DNA of 40,055 nt from Clostridia bacterium (GCA_009619095.1 WJOT01000052.1:1-40055); one strand, 5' to 3'. Shown: positions 23,514 through 31,415, counted from the stretch's first letter. A program made the numbers and translations. Notes: generated by a model from the sequence alone, not told the origin.

Positions 23514-24227
23514 ATGAAAAGAATCCTGTTCAGGATAGTTCTTATTTTATCTTTTCTATTTTTTCCCCTTTTCGGGATGTTCGTAGAACAGGTAGACGCC
23601 TCAGTTCTCAAAGGAGGTAGAGGAAAAGTGAAGGAGAAAAATATTAAATTACCCTCGCCTAAGACAATTGGCAGGATGAGCCTCGAGGAGGCGATAGTAA
23701 AAAGGCATTCGGTTAGGAGCTTCAGTAAAAAAGAATTGTCTTTAGATGAAATTTCTCAGCTTCTCTGGGCTACGTATGGGCAAAGGGATGTCGATTCAGT
23801 GACAGGTGCTTCCAAGACCGTTCCCTCTGCAGGCGCTCTCTACCCCATGGAAATCTATCTCGTTTCTCCCAACGGGGTCTTTCACTATTTTCCCTCAAAC
23901 CACAGTTTAAAAGAGATTTCGGACAAAGACCTCCGTTCTTCCCTTTCCCGCGCCGCCTTACGGCAGGAGGCAATCGCCCAGGCAGCAGTCGATTTTGTGA
24001 TTACTTGCGTCTATGATAAAATATGTTGGAAATATGGAGAGAGGGGCATGAGGTATGCTCACATAGAGGCAGGCCATATAGCCCAGAATATTCACCTTCA
24101 GGCAGTCTGTCTGGGTTTGGGTTCAGCTCCTATTGGCGCATTTGACGACACTGCTGTGCAAAAAACGCTATATCTACCAAAAGATAATATACCACTCTAC
24201 ATTATCCCGGTAGGACATCCAAGATAG
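23514..24227 (+). CDS. Exported SagB/ThcOx-type FMN oxidoreductase
   Basis: A 237-residue nitroreductase-superfamily protein of the SagB type. It has an N-terminal signal peptide (residues 1-29, hydrophobic LVLILSFLFFPLFGMF-like core). The conserved FMN-fold motifs are RHSVRSFSKKELS, PSAGALYPMEIYLV, RYAHIEAGHIAQN and LGLGSAPIGAFDD. SagB relatives oxidise azolines during peptide toxin maturation, but no YcaO cyclodehydratase or precursor peptide is visible, and an exported location does not fit that job, so the substrate is unknown. It follows the GAD gene by 20 bases. The 3' end shows a 12-base direct repeat TAGGACATCCAA (24211-24222 and 24228-24239). Confidence 0.85.
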   Translation: MKRILFRIVLILSFLFFPLFGMFVEQVDASVLKGGRGKVKEKNIKLPSPKTIGRMSLEEAIVKRHSVRSFSKKELSLDEISQLLWATYGQRDVDSVTGASKTVPSAGALYPMEIYLVSPNGVFHYFPSNHSLKEISDKDLRSSLSRAALRQEAIAQAAVDFVITCVYDKICWKYGERGMRYAHIEAGHIAQNIHLQAVCLGLGSAPIGAFDDTAVQKTLYLPKDNIPLYIIPVGHPR

Positions 24228-24237
24228 TAGGACATCC

Positions 24238-24276
24238 AAAAAATAGAGTCGACCCCATTTTTTGACCCTATTTTTT
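24238..24276 (+). terminator. Hairpin with T-run between the SagB-like and peptide-binding genes
   Basis: AAAAAATAGAGTC (24238-24250) pairs with GACCCTATTTTTT (24264-24276) with one mismatch. The stem is AT-rich at its base and the right arm ends in six T, so it could be a weak terminator. The sequence also resembles a common intergenic repeat, so both readings stand. Confidence 0.45.
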
Positions 24277-24290
24277 GATGAAGAGAAGAA

Positions 24291-25946
24291 ATGAGAAAAG
24301 TCATTACAATTCTTGTCCTAGTAGTGGTAGTAGTTGCTCTTACTGGGTTACTCATCTATTTTGCAAAAAGGCCCTCCCCTAAACCAAAGGATAGAACACC
24401 TACCAGTGAACAACATTCTCCCCAACCAGCCTATGGAGATATAATCATCGAGGCATCTATTGGAGATGCCAGTTATTTGAATCCTATTCTTGCCAGTGAC
24501 AGCGCTTCCGGTGACATAAATGGTTATGTCTATAACGGGTTAGTGAAATATGACAAAAATCTCAAGCTGGTAGGAGAATTGGCAGAATCATGGGATATAT
24601 CCGATGACGAGCTGGTAATTACCTTCCATCTCCGCAAAAATGTGAACTGGCATGACGGAGAACCTTTCACCAGCAAGGATGTTGAATTTACTTATGAAAA
24701 GTTGGTCAACCCCAATACTAGGACGCCCTATGCCTCGGATTACCTTATAATTGACAGGTTGGAAATTGTTGACCCTTACACGGTGAAGATAATATATAAT
24801 GAGCCTTTCTCTCCTGGATTGGAAAGTTGGGGTATGGGAATTATTCCCCAGCATATTTTTGAGAAAGGAGATTTTAATAACCATCCTGCCAACCGGCACC
24901 CCATTGGAACAGGGCCTTATAGATTTGTGGAGTGGAAAACAGATGAGCGGATAGTCCTGGAAGCAAATGAACACTATTTTGAAGGGAGGCCATATATCCA
25001 TCGTATAATCTACAGGATTGTGCCAGACCAGGCAGTACAGTTTTTGGAGCTGAGGAAGGGGACGATAGATACAATGGGGCTGACTCCAGACCAATTCCAA
25101 AAAGAAGCCGTAAGCAAGGAGTTTCTGGACAAGTTTAATAAATTTCGCTATCCCAGTTTTGGCTATACTTATTTTGGCTATAACCTGAAAAATCCCCTGT
25201 TTAAGGATAAGAGAGTTCGTCGGGCAATAACTTATGCTGTAAACAGGCAGGAAATCATAGCCGGAGTTCTTCTGGGCTTGGGTCAAATCTCCACAGGACC
25301 CTTTCCTCCAACTTCTTGGGCTTATAATAAAACTATCCTTGTTTACGAGCACAATCCCGAAAAAGCTAAGAAATTACTCTATAATTGTGGCTGGCAAGAT
25401 AGAGATGGGGATGGAATTTTAGATAAGGATGGTAGGCCATTCAGTTTTACCCTTATGACCAATCAGGGTAACAAGATGCGCCAGCTTTGTGCTACTATTA
25501 TCCAGTCTAACCTTAAACAGGTGGGCATCCAGGTAAAAATTCGCATTTTGGAATGGGCTTCTTTCATTCATCAGTATATTGACAAAAAGAATTTTGATGC
25601 GGTAATTCTTGGTTGGAGCCTTTCCCGAGATCCAGACCAGTATTCTATTTGGCACTCATCCCAGATCAAGGAGGGGCAGTACAATTTCGTTTCCTATAGT
25701 AACCCGGAAGTCGACCGCCTGTTAGTGGAAGGACGACGTACTTTCGATATGGAAAAGAGAAAAGAAATCTATCATAAGATTCATACCATTTTAGCTGAAG
25801 AGCAACCGTATACTTTCTTATATGTGGCTGATGCCCTTCCCGCGGTCCATAAAAGGTTTCATGGTATTGAAGTGGCTCCTGCAGGCATTGGCTATAACTT
25901 CATCAAATGGTATGTGCCAAAAGACCAACAGAAATACACCAGATGA
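24291..25946 (+). CDS. ABC transporter peptide-binding protein (SBP family 5)
   Basis: A 551-residue extracytoplasmic solute-binding protein of the oligopeptide/dipeptide (OppA/DppA) family. The N-terminal hydrophobic segment (residues 4-24) lacks a lipobox Cys, so it is a membrane anchor or signal peptide. Family signatures are LAESWDISDDELVITFHLR, NVNWHDGEPFTSKDVEFTYEKL, HPIGTGPYRFVEW, KDKRVRRAITYAVNR and the late YADALP-type end. No permease or ATPase genes accompany it, so it is an orphan receptor; it may feed a transporter coded elsewhere or bind wall peptides, which would suit its position just before the dcw cluster. It is followed by a strong terminator. Confidence 0.92.
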   Translation: MRKVITILVLVVVVVALTGLLIYFAKRPSPKPKDRTPTSEQHSPQPAYGDIIIEASIGDASYLNPILASDSASGDINGYVYNGLVKYDKNLKLVGELAESWDISDDELVITFHLRKNVNWHDGEPFTSKDVEFTYEKLVNPNTRTPYASDYLIIDRLEIVDPYTVKIIYNEPFSPGLESWGMGIIPQHIFEKGDFNNHPANRHPIGTGPYRFVEWKTDERIVLEANEHYFEGRPYIHRIIYRIVPDQAVQFLELRKGTIDTMGLTPDQFQKEAVSKEFLDKFNKFRYPSFGYTYFGYNLKNPLFKDKRVRRAITYAVNRQEIIAGVLLGLGQISTGPFPPTSWAYNKTILVYEHNPEKAKKLLYNCGWQDRDGDGILDKDGRPFSFTLMTNQGNKMRQLCATIIQSNLKQVGIQVKIRILEWASFIHQYIDKKNFDAVILGWSLSRDPDQYSIWHSSQIKEGQYNFVSYSNPEVDRLLVEGRRTFDMEKRKEIYHKIHTILAEEQPYTFLYVADALPAVHKRFHGIEVAPAGIGYNFIKWYVPKDQQKYTR

Positions 25947-26055
25947 TACTATGTAATTATGAGTTATGAATTATAAAAGATAATGCATTGTAGGCACAGA
26001 TTCAAGAGGTGGGGAAGAGGTAGAGTAGAGGAAAGCTAAAAGTTAGAAAAAATTT

Positions 26056-26094
26056 TCCCGGGAAGATAAACAATTTATCTCCCGGGATTTTTTT
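26056..26094 (+). terminator. Strong intrinsic terminator
   Basis: TCCCGGGAAGATAAA (26056-26070) pairs with TTTATCTCCCGGGA (26074-26087) with one bulged A and a 3-base loop, followed by seven T (26088-26094). It closes the upstream transcription unit. In the 354-base gap 25947-26300 the remaining parts are AT-rich filler (25947-26055), a repeat (26126-26202), a promoter and the MraZ boxes. Confidence 0.9.
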
Positions 26095-26125
26095 ATGTTG
26101 TTGCCTAGCGCTCTTGGACATAATT

Positions 26126-26208
26126 GTAGTGTAGCCCTTTATGGGCGTCCCGATTTATCGGGACGGGGACAAGCCCCTACACTACCTCCGTTGACGCGGA
26201 GCTACTCC
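26126..26208. repeat. GTAGTGTAG-family palindromic repeat (copy C, inverted) plus CTCCG/CGGAG palindrome
   Basis: GTAGTGTAG (26126-26134) pairs with CTACACTAC (26177-26185), with GTCCCGAT/ATCGGGAC nested at 26147-26164. The left end 26126-26148 is the exact reverse complement of the right end of copy A. A short CTCCG/CGGAG hairpin (26187-26202) followed by CTACTCC abuts it. Confidence 0.85.
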
Positions 26209-26230
26209 TTTTATTACTTTCATTTTTTGC

Positions 26231-26259
26231 TTGACAAAATAACAAAGTTGGTATATAAT
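26231..26259 (+). promoter_or_regulatory. Consensus sigma-70 promoter of the dcw cluster
   Basis: TTGACA (26231-26236), a 17-base spacer and TATAAT (26254-26259): a perfect match to the housekeeping consensus. The start of transcription should be near 26266, a few bases before the MraZ boxes. Confidence 0.93.
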
Positions 26260-26269
26260 CTTTGTCACA

Positions 26270-26299
26270 GTGGGGAAAAGTGGTGTAAGGTGGTGAAAA
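26270..26299 (+). promoter_or_regulatory. MraZ operator: three TGG(G/T)G boxes at 10-base spacing
   Basis: TGGGG at 26271, TGGTG at 26281 and TGGTG at 26291, each followed by an A/G-rich pentamer, give a 10-base periodic array. MraZ is known to bind arrays of GTGGG-like direct repeats in front of its own gene. Here the array occupies the leader from about +5 to the start codon and overlaps the AAGGTGGTGA ribosome site, so bound MraZ should block transcription. Confidence 0.85.
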
Positions 26300-26300
26300 G

Positions 26301-26729
26301 GTGTTAATTGGACAATATCGCCATTCTTTAGATGGAAAAAACCGGCTGTTCATTCCTGCCAGGCTCCGTCAAAACGTAAGAAAGTTTATTATCACTTCTG
26401 GGTTGGAAGGTTGTCTATTTGTTTACACTCCCGAAAATTGGAGAAAAATTACAGAAAGGCTAAAAACTCTTCCTTTAACTAAAGCCGACGCCCGTAAGTT
26501 TTTACGCACTTTCCTTTCCGGAGCAAACGAATGTCCTGTGGATGACCAAGGAAGGATACTGATTCCTAAGACTCTATGTAGTTACGCAAACATAAGAAAA
26601 GAGGTAATAGTGGTAGGAGTGTTAGATCGCGTAGAGATTTGGTCAAAAAGCAACTGGGAACGTTACCAGAAAGAGGCCGAAAAGCAGTTTGTTGAGGTAG
26701 CTGAAAAATTGGTTGACCTGGGAATCTGA
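26301..26729 (+). CDS. mraZ: Transcriptional regulator MraZ
   Basis: A 142-residue MraZ, the DNA-binding repressor of the division and cell wall cluster. It has two AbrB-like repeats: GQYRHSLDGKNRLFIPARLR near the N-terminus and CPVDDQGRILIPKTLC near residue 77. The protein forms rings that bind spaced GTGGG-type boxes; such boxes lie immediately upstream (26270-26299). The start is GTG 26301, preceded by AAGGTGGTGA; the protein begins MLIGQYRH as in homologs. It opens the dcw cluster, with rsmH next after a repeat. Confidence 0.95.
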   Translation: MLIGQYRHSLDGKNRLFIPARLRQNVRKFIITSGLEGCLFVYTPENWRKITERLKTLPLTKADARKFLRTFLSGANECPVDDQGRILIPKTLCSYANIRKEVIVVGVLDRVEIWSKSNWERYQKEAEKQFVEVAEKLVDLGI

Positions 26730-26740
26730 CGTCCTCTTTC

Positions 26741-26769
26741 AAACGCTCCGATGAATCGGAGCTACTCCA
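26741..26769. repeat. CTCCG/CGGAG palindrome identical to 18631-18659
   Basis: GCTCCGAT-GA-ATCGGAGC with the CTACTCC tail; 29 bases identical to the copy before the first GalT-like gene. It fills the mraZ-rsmH gap and contains an ATG (26751) in frame with rsmH. Confidence 0.88.
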
Positions 26770-26777
26770 GAGACACA

Positions 26778-27680
26778 GTGGAAAAGTCAAGACATATTCC
26801 AGTCTTAGTTGATGAGGTGATAGATAACCTTAATTGTCTGAGAGGAGGAATCTACGTAGATTCTACTCTGGGCGAAGGTGGTCACGCTCAAAGGATACTG
26901 GAGGTAATCTTGCCAGGTGGACTCCTGATCGGAATCGATCAGGATGGAGAAGCGATAAGAAGAGCAAAGGAAAATCTTAAAAAATATAAAGAAAACTTGC
27001 TCACTTTTGAGAGAGCCTTTTCTGAAATTGGAACTATCCTGGAGTCATTGAGAATCAAAGAAGTTGATGGCATTCTATTTGACCTGGGTTTGTCGAGCTT
27101 GCAACTGCAAGACGCCACCAGGGGTTTTAGTTTTCAAAAGGACGGACCTTTAGATATGCGAATGTCAGAAAGCACGAGATTGACTGCGGGATATCTTTTG
27201 AACACTCTTTCTTTCGATGAACTTGTAGCGATTTTATATAAATATGGAGAGGAACGGTGGGCTAAACGAATTGTGAGGAGAGTGGTTGAATCCCGACGAA
27301 AGGGGCCTGTTGAGACTACTTTTCAGTTAGTAGAAATCATTAAGAGAGCAATCCCCCGTTCAGCCTGGCCCAGAAGGATTCACGTGGCTACCAGGACTTT
27401 CCAGGCGTTAAGAATAGCAGTAAATGATGAGTTAATGGTTTTGGAGAGGACACTTCCCCAGGCCGCAGGGTTTCTAAAAAAGGGTGGGAGGATTTGTGTT
27501 ATTTCTTACCATTCTTTGGAGGATAGAATCGTCAAGAATTTCTTTCGGGAATATAGAAAACAGGGCTTGAAGGCAGTTTTTCCTAAACCAGTTACTCCCA
27601 CAAGAGAAGAACTTCAAATAAATCCACGTTGCAGAAGCGCAAAATTGCGGGCAGGGGAGATGGATCCCCTTCATCTCTGA
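26778..27680 (+). CDS. rsmH: 16S rRNA (cytosine(1402)-N(4))-methyltransferase RsmH
   Basis: RsmH (MraW), about 300 residues, SAM-dependent methyltransferase acting on C1402 of 16S rRNA. Motifs: HIPVLVDEVIDNL, YVDSTLGEGGHAQ, DGILFDLGLSSLQL, RGFSFQKDGPLDMRM and SYHSLEDRIVKNFF. The start is unclear: ATG 26751 lies inside a repeat and would add nine residues (MNRSYSRDT); GTG 26778 gives the N-terminus usual for the family (MEKSRHIPVLV) but its only GGAG lies 16 bases upstream, also in the repeat. I prefer 26778. It follows mraZ in the standard dcw order. Confidence 0.93.
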   Translation: MEKSRHIPVLVDEVIDNLNCLRGGIYVDSTLGEGGHAQRILEVILPGGLLIGIDQDGEAIRRAKENLKKYKENLLTFERAFSEIGTILESLRIKEVDGILFDLGLSSLQLQDATRGFSFQKDGPLDMRMSESTRLTAGYLLNTLSFDELVAILYKYGEERWAKRIVRRVVESRRKGPVETTFQLVEIIKRAIPRSAWPRRIHVATRTFQALRIAVNDELMVLERTLPQAAGFLKKGGRICVISYHSLEDRIVKNFFREYRKQGLKAVFPKPVTPTREELQINPRCRSAKLRAGEMDPLHL

Positions 27681-27683
27681 TTT

Positions 27684-27707
27684 GGTCCCGACTTGTCGGG
27701 ACACTCC
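27684..27707. repeat. GTCCCGA/TCGGGAC short palindrome between rsmH and ftsL
   Basis: GTCCCGACTTGTCGGGAC followed by ACTCC, the same architecture as the palindrome-plus-CTCC units at 18601-18658. It lies just after the rsmH stop codon. Confidence 0.75.
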
Positions 27708-27733
27708 AAGAAACTATGGAGAAAAGTGAAATA

Positions 27734-28105
27734 ATGGGGATAGAAAAGAGAAGGCAGCCTAAAAAACGTTACTTTCTATTTTTTATTGGTGGGCTGTTGA
27801 TTTTCCTATTCTATGTCTGGGAATGTGCAGAAGTAGTCACGCTTAGTTATCAGATTAACGAATTAAAGAGGGAACTCAGGTTGTTGGAAAACAAAAATCG
27901 CGCCATAAAAACAAAATTGCATCACTATACTAATCTCGCAAATATTGATAAGATTGCGCAAGAAAAGAAAGAGATGGTTTTTCCTCAGCATGAAAATATC
28001 CTTTTCCTAGAGGTAAATTTTAAACAAAATAGAACTTCAACAAATAAAGCTTTTTTTATTGCCCGGGAGGATTCAAAAGGTGCCTCGAAAAACTCGCATT
28101 ATTAG
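27734..28105 (+). CDS. ftsL: FtsL-like division protein
   Basis: A short bitopic protein, about 123 residues, in the ftsL position of the dcw cluster. Layout: basic cytoplasmic tip (KRRQPKKR), one membrane helix (about residues 13-31, FLFFIGGLLIFLFYVW), then a periplasmic coiled coil (TLSYQINELKRELRLLENKNRAI) and IDKIAQEKKEMVFP, which corresponds to the FtsL/DivIC end motif. FtsL works with FtsB/DivIC and FtsI in the divisome. The start is ATG 27734, with GGAG 12 bases before; ATG 27716 is also possible. It overlaps ftsI by 26 bases. Sequence identity in FtsL is always low, so the call rests on layout and position. Confidence 0.85.
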   Translation: MGIEKRRQPKKRYFLFFIGGLLIFLFYVWECAEVVTLSYQINELKRELRLLENKNRAIKTKLHHYTNLANIDKIAQEKKEMVFPQHENILFLEVNFKQNRTSTNKAFFIAREDSKGASKNSHY

Positions 28106-29810
28106 TTCTATGTTGATAGTAATTTTTACTCTTATCGTATTGGAAATTAGATTGTATTATATTCAGATTGTTAGCCATCATCGTTACCGGAAGATGGCGG
28201 ATAAACAATCTTTCTCGGTTAGACAAGTCAATTCCAAAAGGGGCACGATCTATGACCGTAATGGGAAGGAACTGGCAATAGAATTTGAAGTTAGTTCGGT
28301 TTATGCCATTCCTTCTTTTATTTCTAATCCGGAAAAGACAGCCAGAAAGTTAGCTCCTTTACTCCATATGAGCGAGAAGGCAATTCGCAAAAAACTGGAA
28401 ACTTCCAATTCATTCGTCTGGTTAAGACGCAAAATCGATACCAAAATTGCAGAAAAGATTAAAGGTTTGCATTTTAAAGGAATCAAGTTTATAAGCGAAG
28501 GCAAAAGGTTCTATCCAGAAAATGAGTTAGCTAGCCAGGTAATCGGTTTAGCCGGTCTAGATAATCAAGGTCTATCGGGAATCGAGAATTTCTTTGACAG
28601 AATCCTAAGAAGAAAAACTAAAAAGACTATAAGAAGAAAAGATGGTTTTGGTCGGGAAGTAATCGCTGCCGACACTGCTTATCGGTCAGAAGTAAGTGGA
28701 TGCGGTGTAGTTACCACAATCGATAGAGTAATCCAATACATTGCGGAAGTAGAGTTGAGAAAGGCTTACAACGAGACTAAAGCCAAACTGGCTACAATCA
28801 TTGTTCAAGATTCTAAAACCGGAGAGCTCTTAGCCTTAGCTAACTTTCCATCCTTTAATGGAAATAGCTCTTCTTCGGGGAAATACAAGTACTTAAAGAA
28901 TCCTGCGATCTCCAATATCTTTGAGCCGGGGTCTACTTTTAAACCAATAGTAGCTGCAGCATTATTGGAAGAGAACCTCGTCACATTGGAAGATCGTTTT
29001 TATTGTGAGGAAGGAGTCTACTTATTCAACGGGATTCCTATTCGAGACCACGAAGGTGAGGACTGGCTTACTTTTATCCAGGTTCTTGAAAAATCGTCCA
29101 ACATCGGAATGGCTAAAGCTGGGCAACTGTTAGGGAAAGATAAGTTATACCAGTATGTCAGAGATTTCGGGTTTGGTAACTTCACAGGAATTAGGTTGCC
29201 GGGGGAGACGCCGGGAATTTTGAAGAAGCCAAAAGATTGGTCAGAGATATCTCTCAGTCGCCTCTCTTTCGGGCAGGGCATAGGAGTAACTGCCATCCAG
29301 CTTGTTTCTGCATTTTCATGTTTAGCCAATGGAGGAGTGCTGATGGAGCCTATGATTGTTAAGAGAATCGTCGATCCCAGTGGGAAGGTAGTGAAAGAAT
29401 TCCAGCCCTGCCCGGTTAGAGGGGTGATTTCCTATAAAACAGCGAAAACTTTAACTAATATTTTGTGCCGAATTGTGGAGAAGGGCACGGGGGAAAAAGC
29501 AAAAATTATGGGGTATAGGGTAGCTGGTAAGACGGGAACCGCTCAAAAATTTGACCCAGAAACTGGCAAGTATTCTGATACAAACTACATTGCCTCATTC
29601 ATTGGTTATCTCCCAGCAGAGCAACCGAAGGTTACTATCTTAGTCATACTGGATGAGCCACAGGGATATTACTGGGGAGGAAGCGTAGCTGCGCCGGTAT
29701 TCGCACGAGTGGGATTGAGAATTATGCACCATCTGGGTATCCCGCCTGATTCCCAGGAAATGTTTAGGAATTTGCCCCAGGAGGTGGCTTATATTGGTCC
29801 TCCGCTCTAA
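28080..29810 (+). CDS. ftsI: Penicillin-binding protein 2/FtsI-type septal transpeptidase
   Basis: A class B penicillin-binding protein, 576 residues, that cross-links septal peptidoglycan. One N-terminal membrane helix (about residues 8-27), the PBP dimerisation part with RGTIYDRNGKELA, and the transpeptidase domain with Ser285-x-x-Lys288 (GSTFKP), Ser339-x-Asn341 (SSN) and Lys484-Thr-Gly (KTGTAQ). I chose GTG 28080 because GGGAGG lies 9 bases before it; a TTG at 28059 would add seven residues. It starts within ftsL. No PASTA domain is present at the C-terminus. It is followed by a hairpin and then murE. Confidence 0.95.
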   Translation: MPRKTRIISSMLIVIFTLIVLEIRLYYIQIVSHHRYRKMADKQSFSVRQVNSKRGTIYDRNGKELAIEFEVSSVYAIPSFISNPEKTARKLAPLLHMSEKAIRKKLETSNSFVWLRRKIDTKIAEKIKGLHFKGIKFISEGKRFYPENELASQVIGLAGLDNQGLSGIENFFDRILRRKTKKTIRRKDGFGREVIAADTAYRSEVSGCGVVTTIDRVIQYIAEVELRKAYNETKAKLATIIVQDSKTGELLALANFPSFNGNSSSSGKYKYLKNPAISNIFEPGSTFKPIVAAALLEENLVTLEDRFYCEEGVYLFNGIPIRDHEGEDWLTFIQVLEKSSNIGMAKAGQLLGKDKLYQYVRDFGFGNFTGIRLPGETPGILKKPKDWSEISLSRLSFGQGIGVTAIQLVSAFSCLANGGVLMEPMIVKRIVDPSGKVVKEFQPCPVRGVISYKTAKTLTNILCRIVEKGTGEKAKIMGYRVAGKTGTAQKFDPETGKYSDTNYIASFIGYLPAEQPKVTILVILDEPQGYYWGGSVAAPVFARVGLRIMHHLGIPPDSQEMFRNLPQEVAYIGPPL

Positions 29811-29835
29811 CGGGGGATTTCAGACTTCCCTGTGC

Positions 29836-29864
29836 ATTCCTCCCGAAAGGGAGGAATATTTTTA
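29836..29864 (+). terminator. Hairpin with T-run between ftsI and murE
   Basis: ATTCCTCCC (29836-29844) and GGGAGGAAT (29849-29857) form a perfect 9-bp stem with a GAAA loop, followed by ATTTTTA. It has terminator form but sits inside the dcw cluster; the core CCTCCCGAAAGGGAGG recurs at 36721-36736, so it may be a repeat that gives partial termination. Confidence 0.6.
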
Positions 29865-29896
29865 CTTTCATAAGATTTCATATATAGGTTATAAAA

Positions 29897-31414
29897 ATGG
29901 TCCGGCTAAACGACCTATTACCACCGATAGGTGTTAAAGAAATACATGGCTCCACAGAACTTTCCGTAGAGGGGATAACTTGCGATTCTCGCCAAGTTAA
30001 ACCAGACTACATCTTTGTGGCCATTTCTGGTTACACAGAAGATGGAAATTACTATATTCCCCAGGCTTTGGAAGCAGGCGCTGCAGTAGTTATTTCTTCT
30101 AAAAGAATAGAAAAATTAACAAGACCCTCCAGATGGGGAGGCTCTGCCACTCAAATTGTAGTGGAGAATCCCCGCAAAGTTTTAGCCAAGCTTGCCACCA
30201 TATTCTATAATCATCCTTCCGATAAATTAAACATAATCGGGATAACTGGCACCAATGGGAAAACGACAGTCAGTTATCTCACTGAAGCCATCTTCAAAGA
30301 GAATGGAGCAAAAGTAGGAGTCCTGGGTACGATTGCTTATCGATTGGGAGAGAAAATATTACCTGCCCCGATCACCACTCCCCAATCTTCCGACCTGCAG
30401 CAAATACTGCGAAAGTTAGTAAATGAAAAGTTCTCGACAGTAGTTATGGAGGTCTCTTCTCATGCCTTAAGTTTAGATAGGGTGGAAGGATGCGAGTTCG
30501 ATAGTGCTATATTTACTAACCTGAGTCGTGAACATCTCGATTTTCACAAGAGCATAGAGGAGTATTTGGAAGCAAAGATTAAACTTTTCTCTATTTTAGG
30601 AAAGGATGCTCGGAAAGAAAGGGAGAAACTGGCAGTTTTGAATTTAGACGACCCCTCAACAGAGAAAATTATCCAATCGACAGAGGCAAAGATAATTACT
30701 TATGGGATTGAAAAGAAAGCCGATGTTGTAGCAAAGAGTATAAAATTGAATCTGGAGAAAACTACCTTCACTCTGCTGTCTCCGAGAGGGGAAGTGAAGA
30801 TTTCTTTGCCTTTAATTGGAAAATATAATGTATATAACGCTTTAGCTGCAAGTACTGTGGCCCTGGGACAAGGGATAAATTTGGACATTATCAAGCGTGG
30901 ATTGGAAAAAGTCCCCTCTATTCCTGGAAGGTTCGAAAAAATCGATTGTGGGCAGCCATTCACAGTAATAGTCGATTATGCACATACCGATGAAGCTTTG
31001 CGGGAGCTTTTGCACGCCTGTCGGGAATTAAAACCCAGGCAAATCATTACTGTTTTTGGTTGTGGGGGTGACCGGGATCGGGGGAAGAGACCTCTAATGG
31101 GCGAAGTAGCCGTTGATCTTAGTGATTATGTACTCGTCACTTCGGATAATCCCCGGAGTGAAGACCCTGAGCGGATAGCTCTGGACATTGAAGTAGGAAT
31201 AAAAAGAAAAGGGAAGAGTAATTATCAGACTATCATCGATAGGTTTCAAGCAATCGAGAAAGCATTGTCTATGGCAGAAAAGGGTGACCTAATCGCAATT
31301 GCAGGAAAAGGACACGAAGACTACCAGTTATTTAAGGATAGAAGAATTCACTTCGACGACCGCGAAGTTGCCAGGAAAATCCTCTCGGAAAAAATGAGAT
31401 TCAAGAAGGAATAA
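29897..31414 (+). CDS. murE: UDP-MurNAc-tripeptide synthetase MurE (meso-DAP type)
   Basis: A 505-residue Mur ligase adding the third residue of the stem peptide. It has the uridine-binding N-domain (GITCDSRQV, FVAISG), the ATP loop GITGTNGKTT near 117, EVSSHAL, the carbamylated-Lys region, DYAHT, and the C-terminal SDNPRSEDP. The DNPR signature is known to select meso-diaminopimelate over lysine. An extra stretch near residues 76-83 (TRPSRWGG) is coded by a GC-rich palindrome-like sequence. Only a weak AGG is seen before ATG 29897. murF starts one base after the stop. Confidence 0.96.
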   Translation: MVRLNDLLPPIGVKEIHGSTELSVEGITCDSRQVKPDYIFVAISGYTEDGNYYIPQALEAGAAVVISSKRIEKLTRPSRWGGSATQIVVENPRKVLAKLATIFYNHPSDKLNIIGITGTNGKTTVSYLTEAIFKENGAKVGVLGTIAYRLGEKILPAPITTPQSSDLQQILRKLVNEKFSTVVMEVSSHALSLDRVEGCEFDSAIFTNLSREHLDFHKSIEEYLEAKIKLFSILGKDARKEREKLAVLNLDDPSTEKIIQSTEAKIITYGIEKKADVVAKSIKLNLEKTTFTLLSPRGEVKISLPLIGKYNVYNALAASTVALGQGINLDIIKRGLEKVPSIPGRFEKIDCGQPFTVIVDYAHTDEALRELLHACRELKPRQIITVFGCGGDRDRGKRPLMGEVAVDLSDYVLVTSDNPRSEDPERIALDIEVGIKRKGKSNYQTIIDRFQAIEKALSMAEKGDLIAIAGKGHEDYQLFKDRRIHFDDREVARKILSEKMRFKKE

Positions 31415-31415
31415 T

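Noticed and set aside
24588-25352. Long minus-strand frame of 254 residues inside the peptide-binding gene
   Set aside because: It is a shadow of a clear family 5 binding protein on the + strand and has no recognisable motifs or ribosome site.
26095-26307. Seventy-residue + strand open frame before mraZ
   Set aside because: It covers the terminator T-run, the repeat, the promoter and the MraZ boxes, so it is non-coding.
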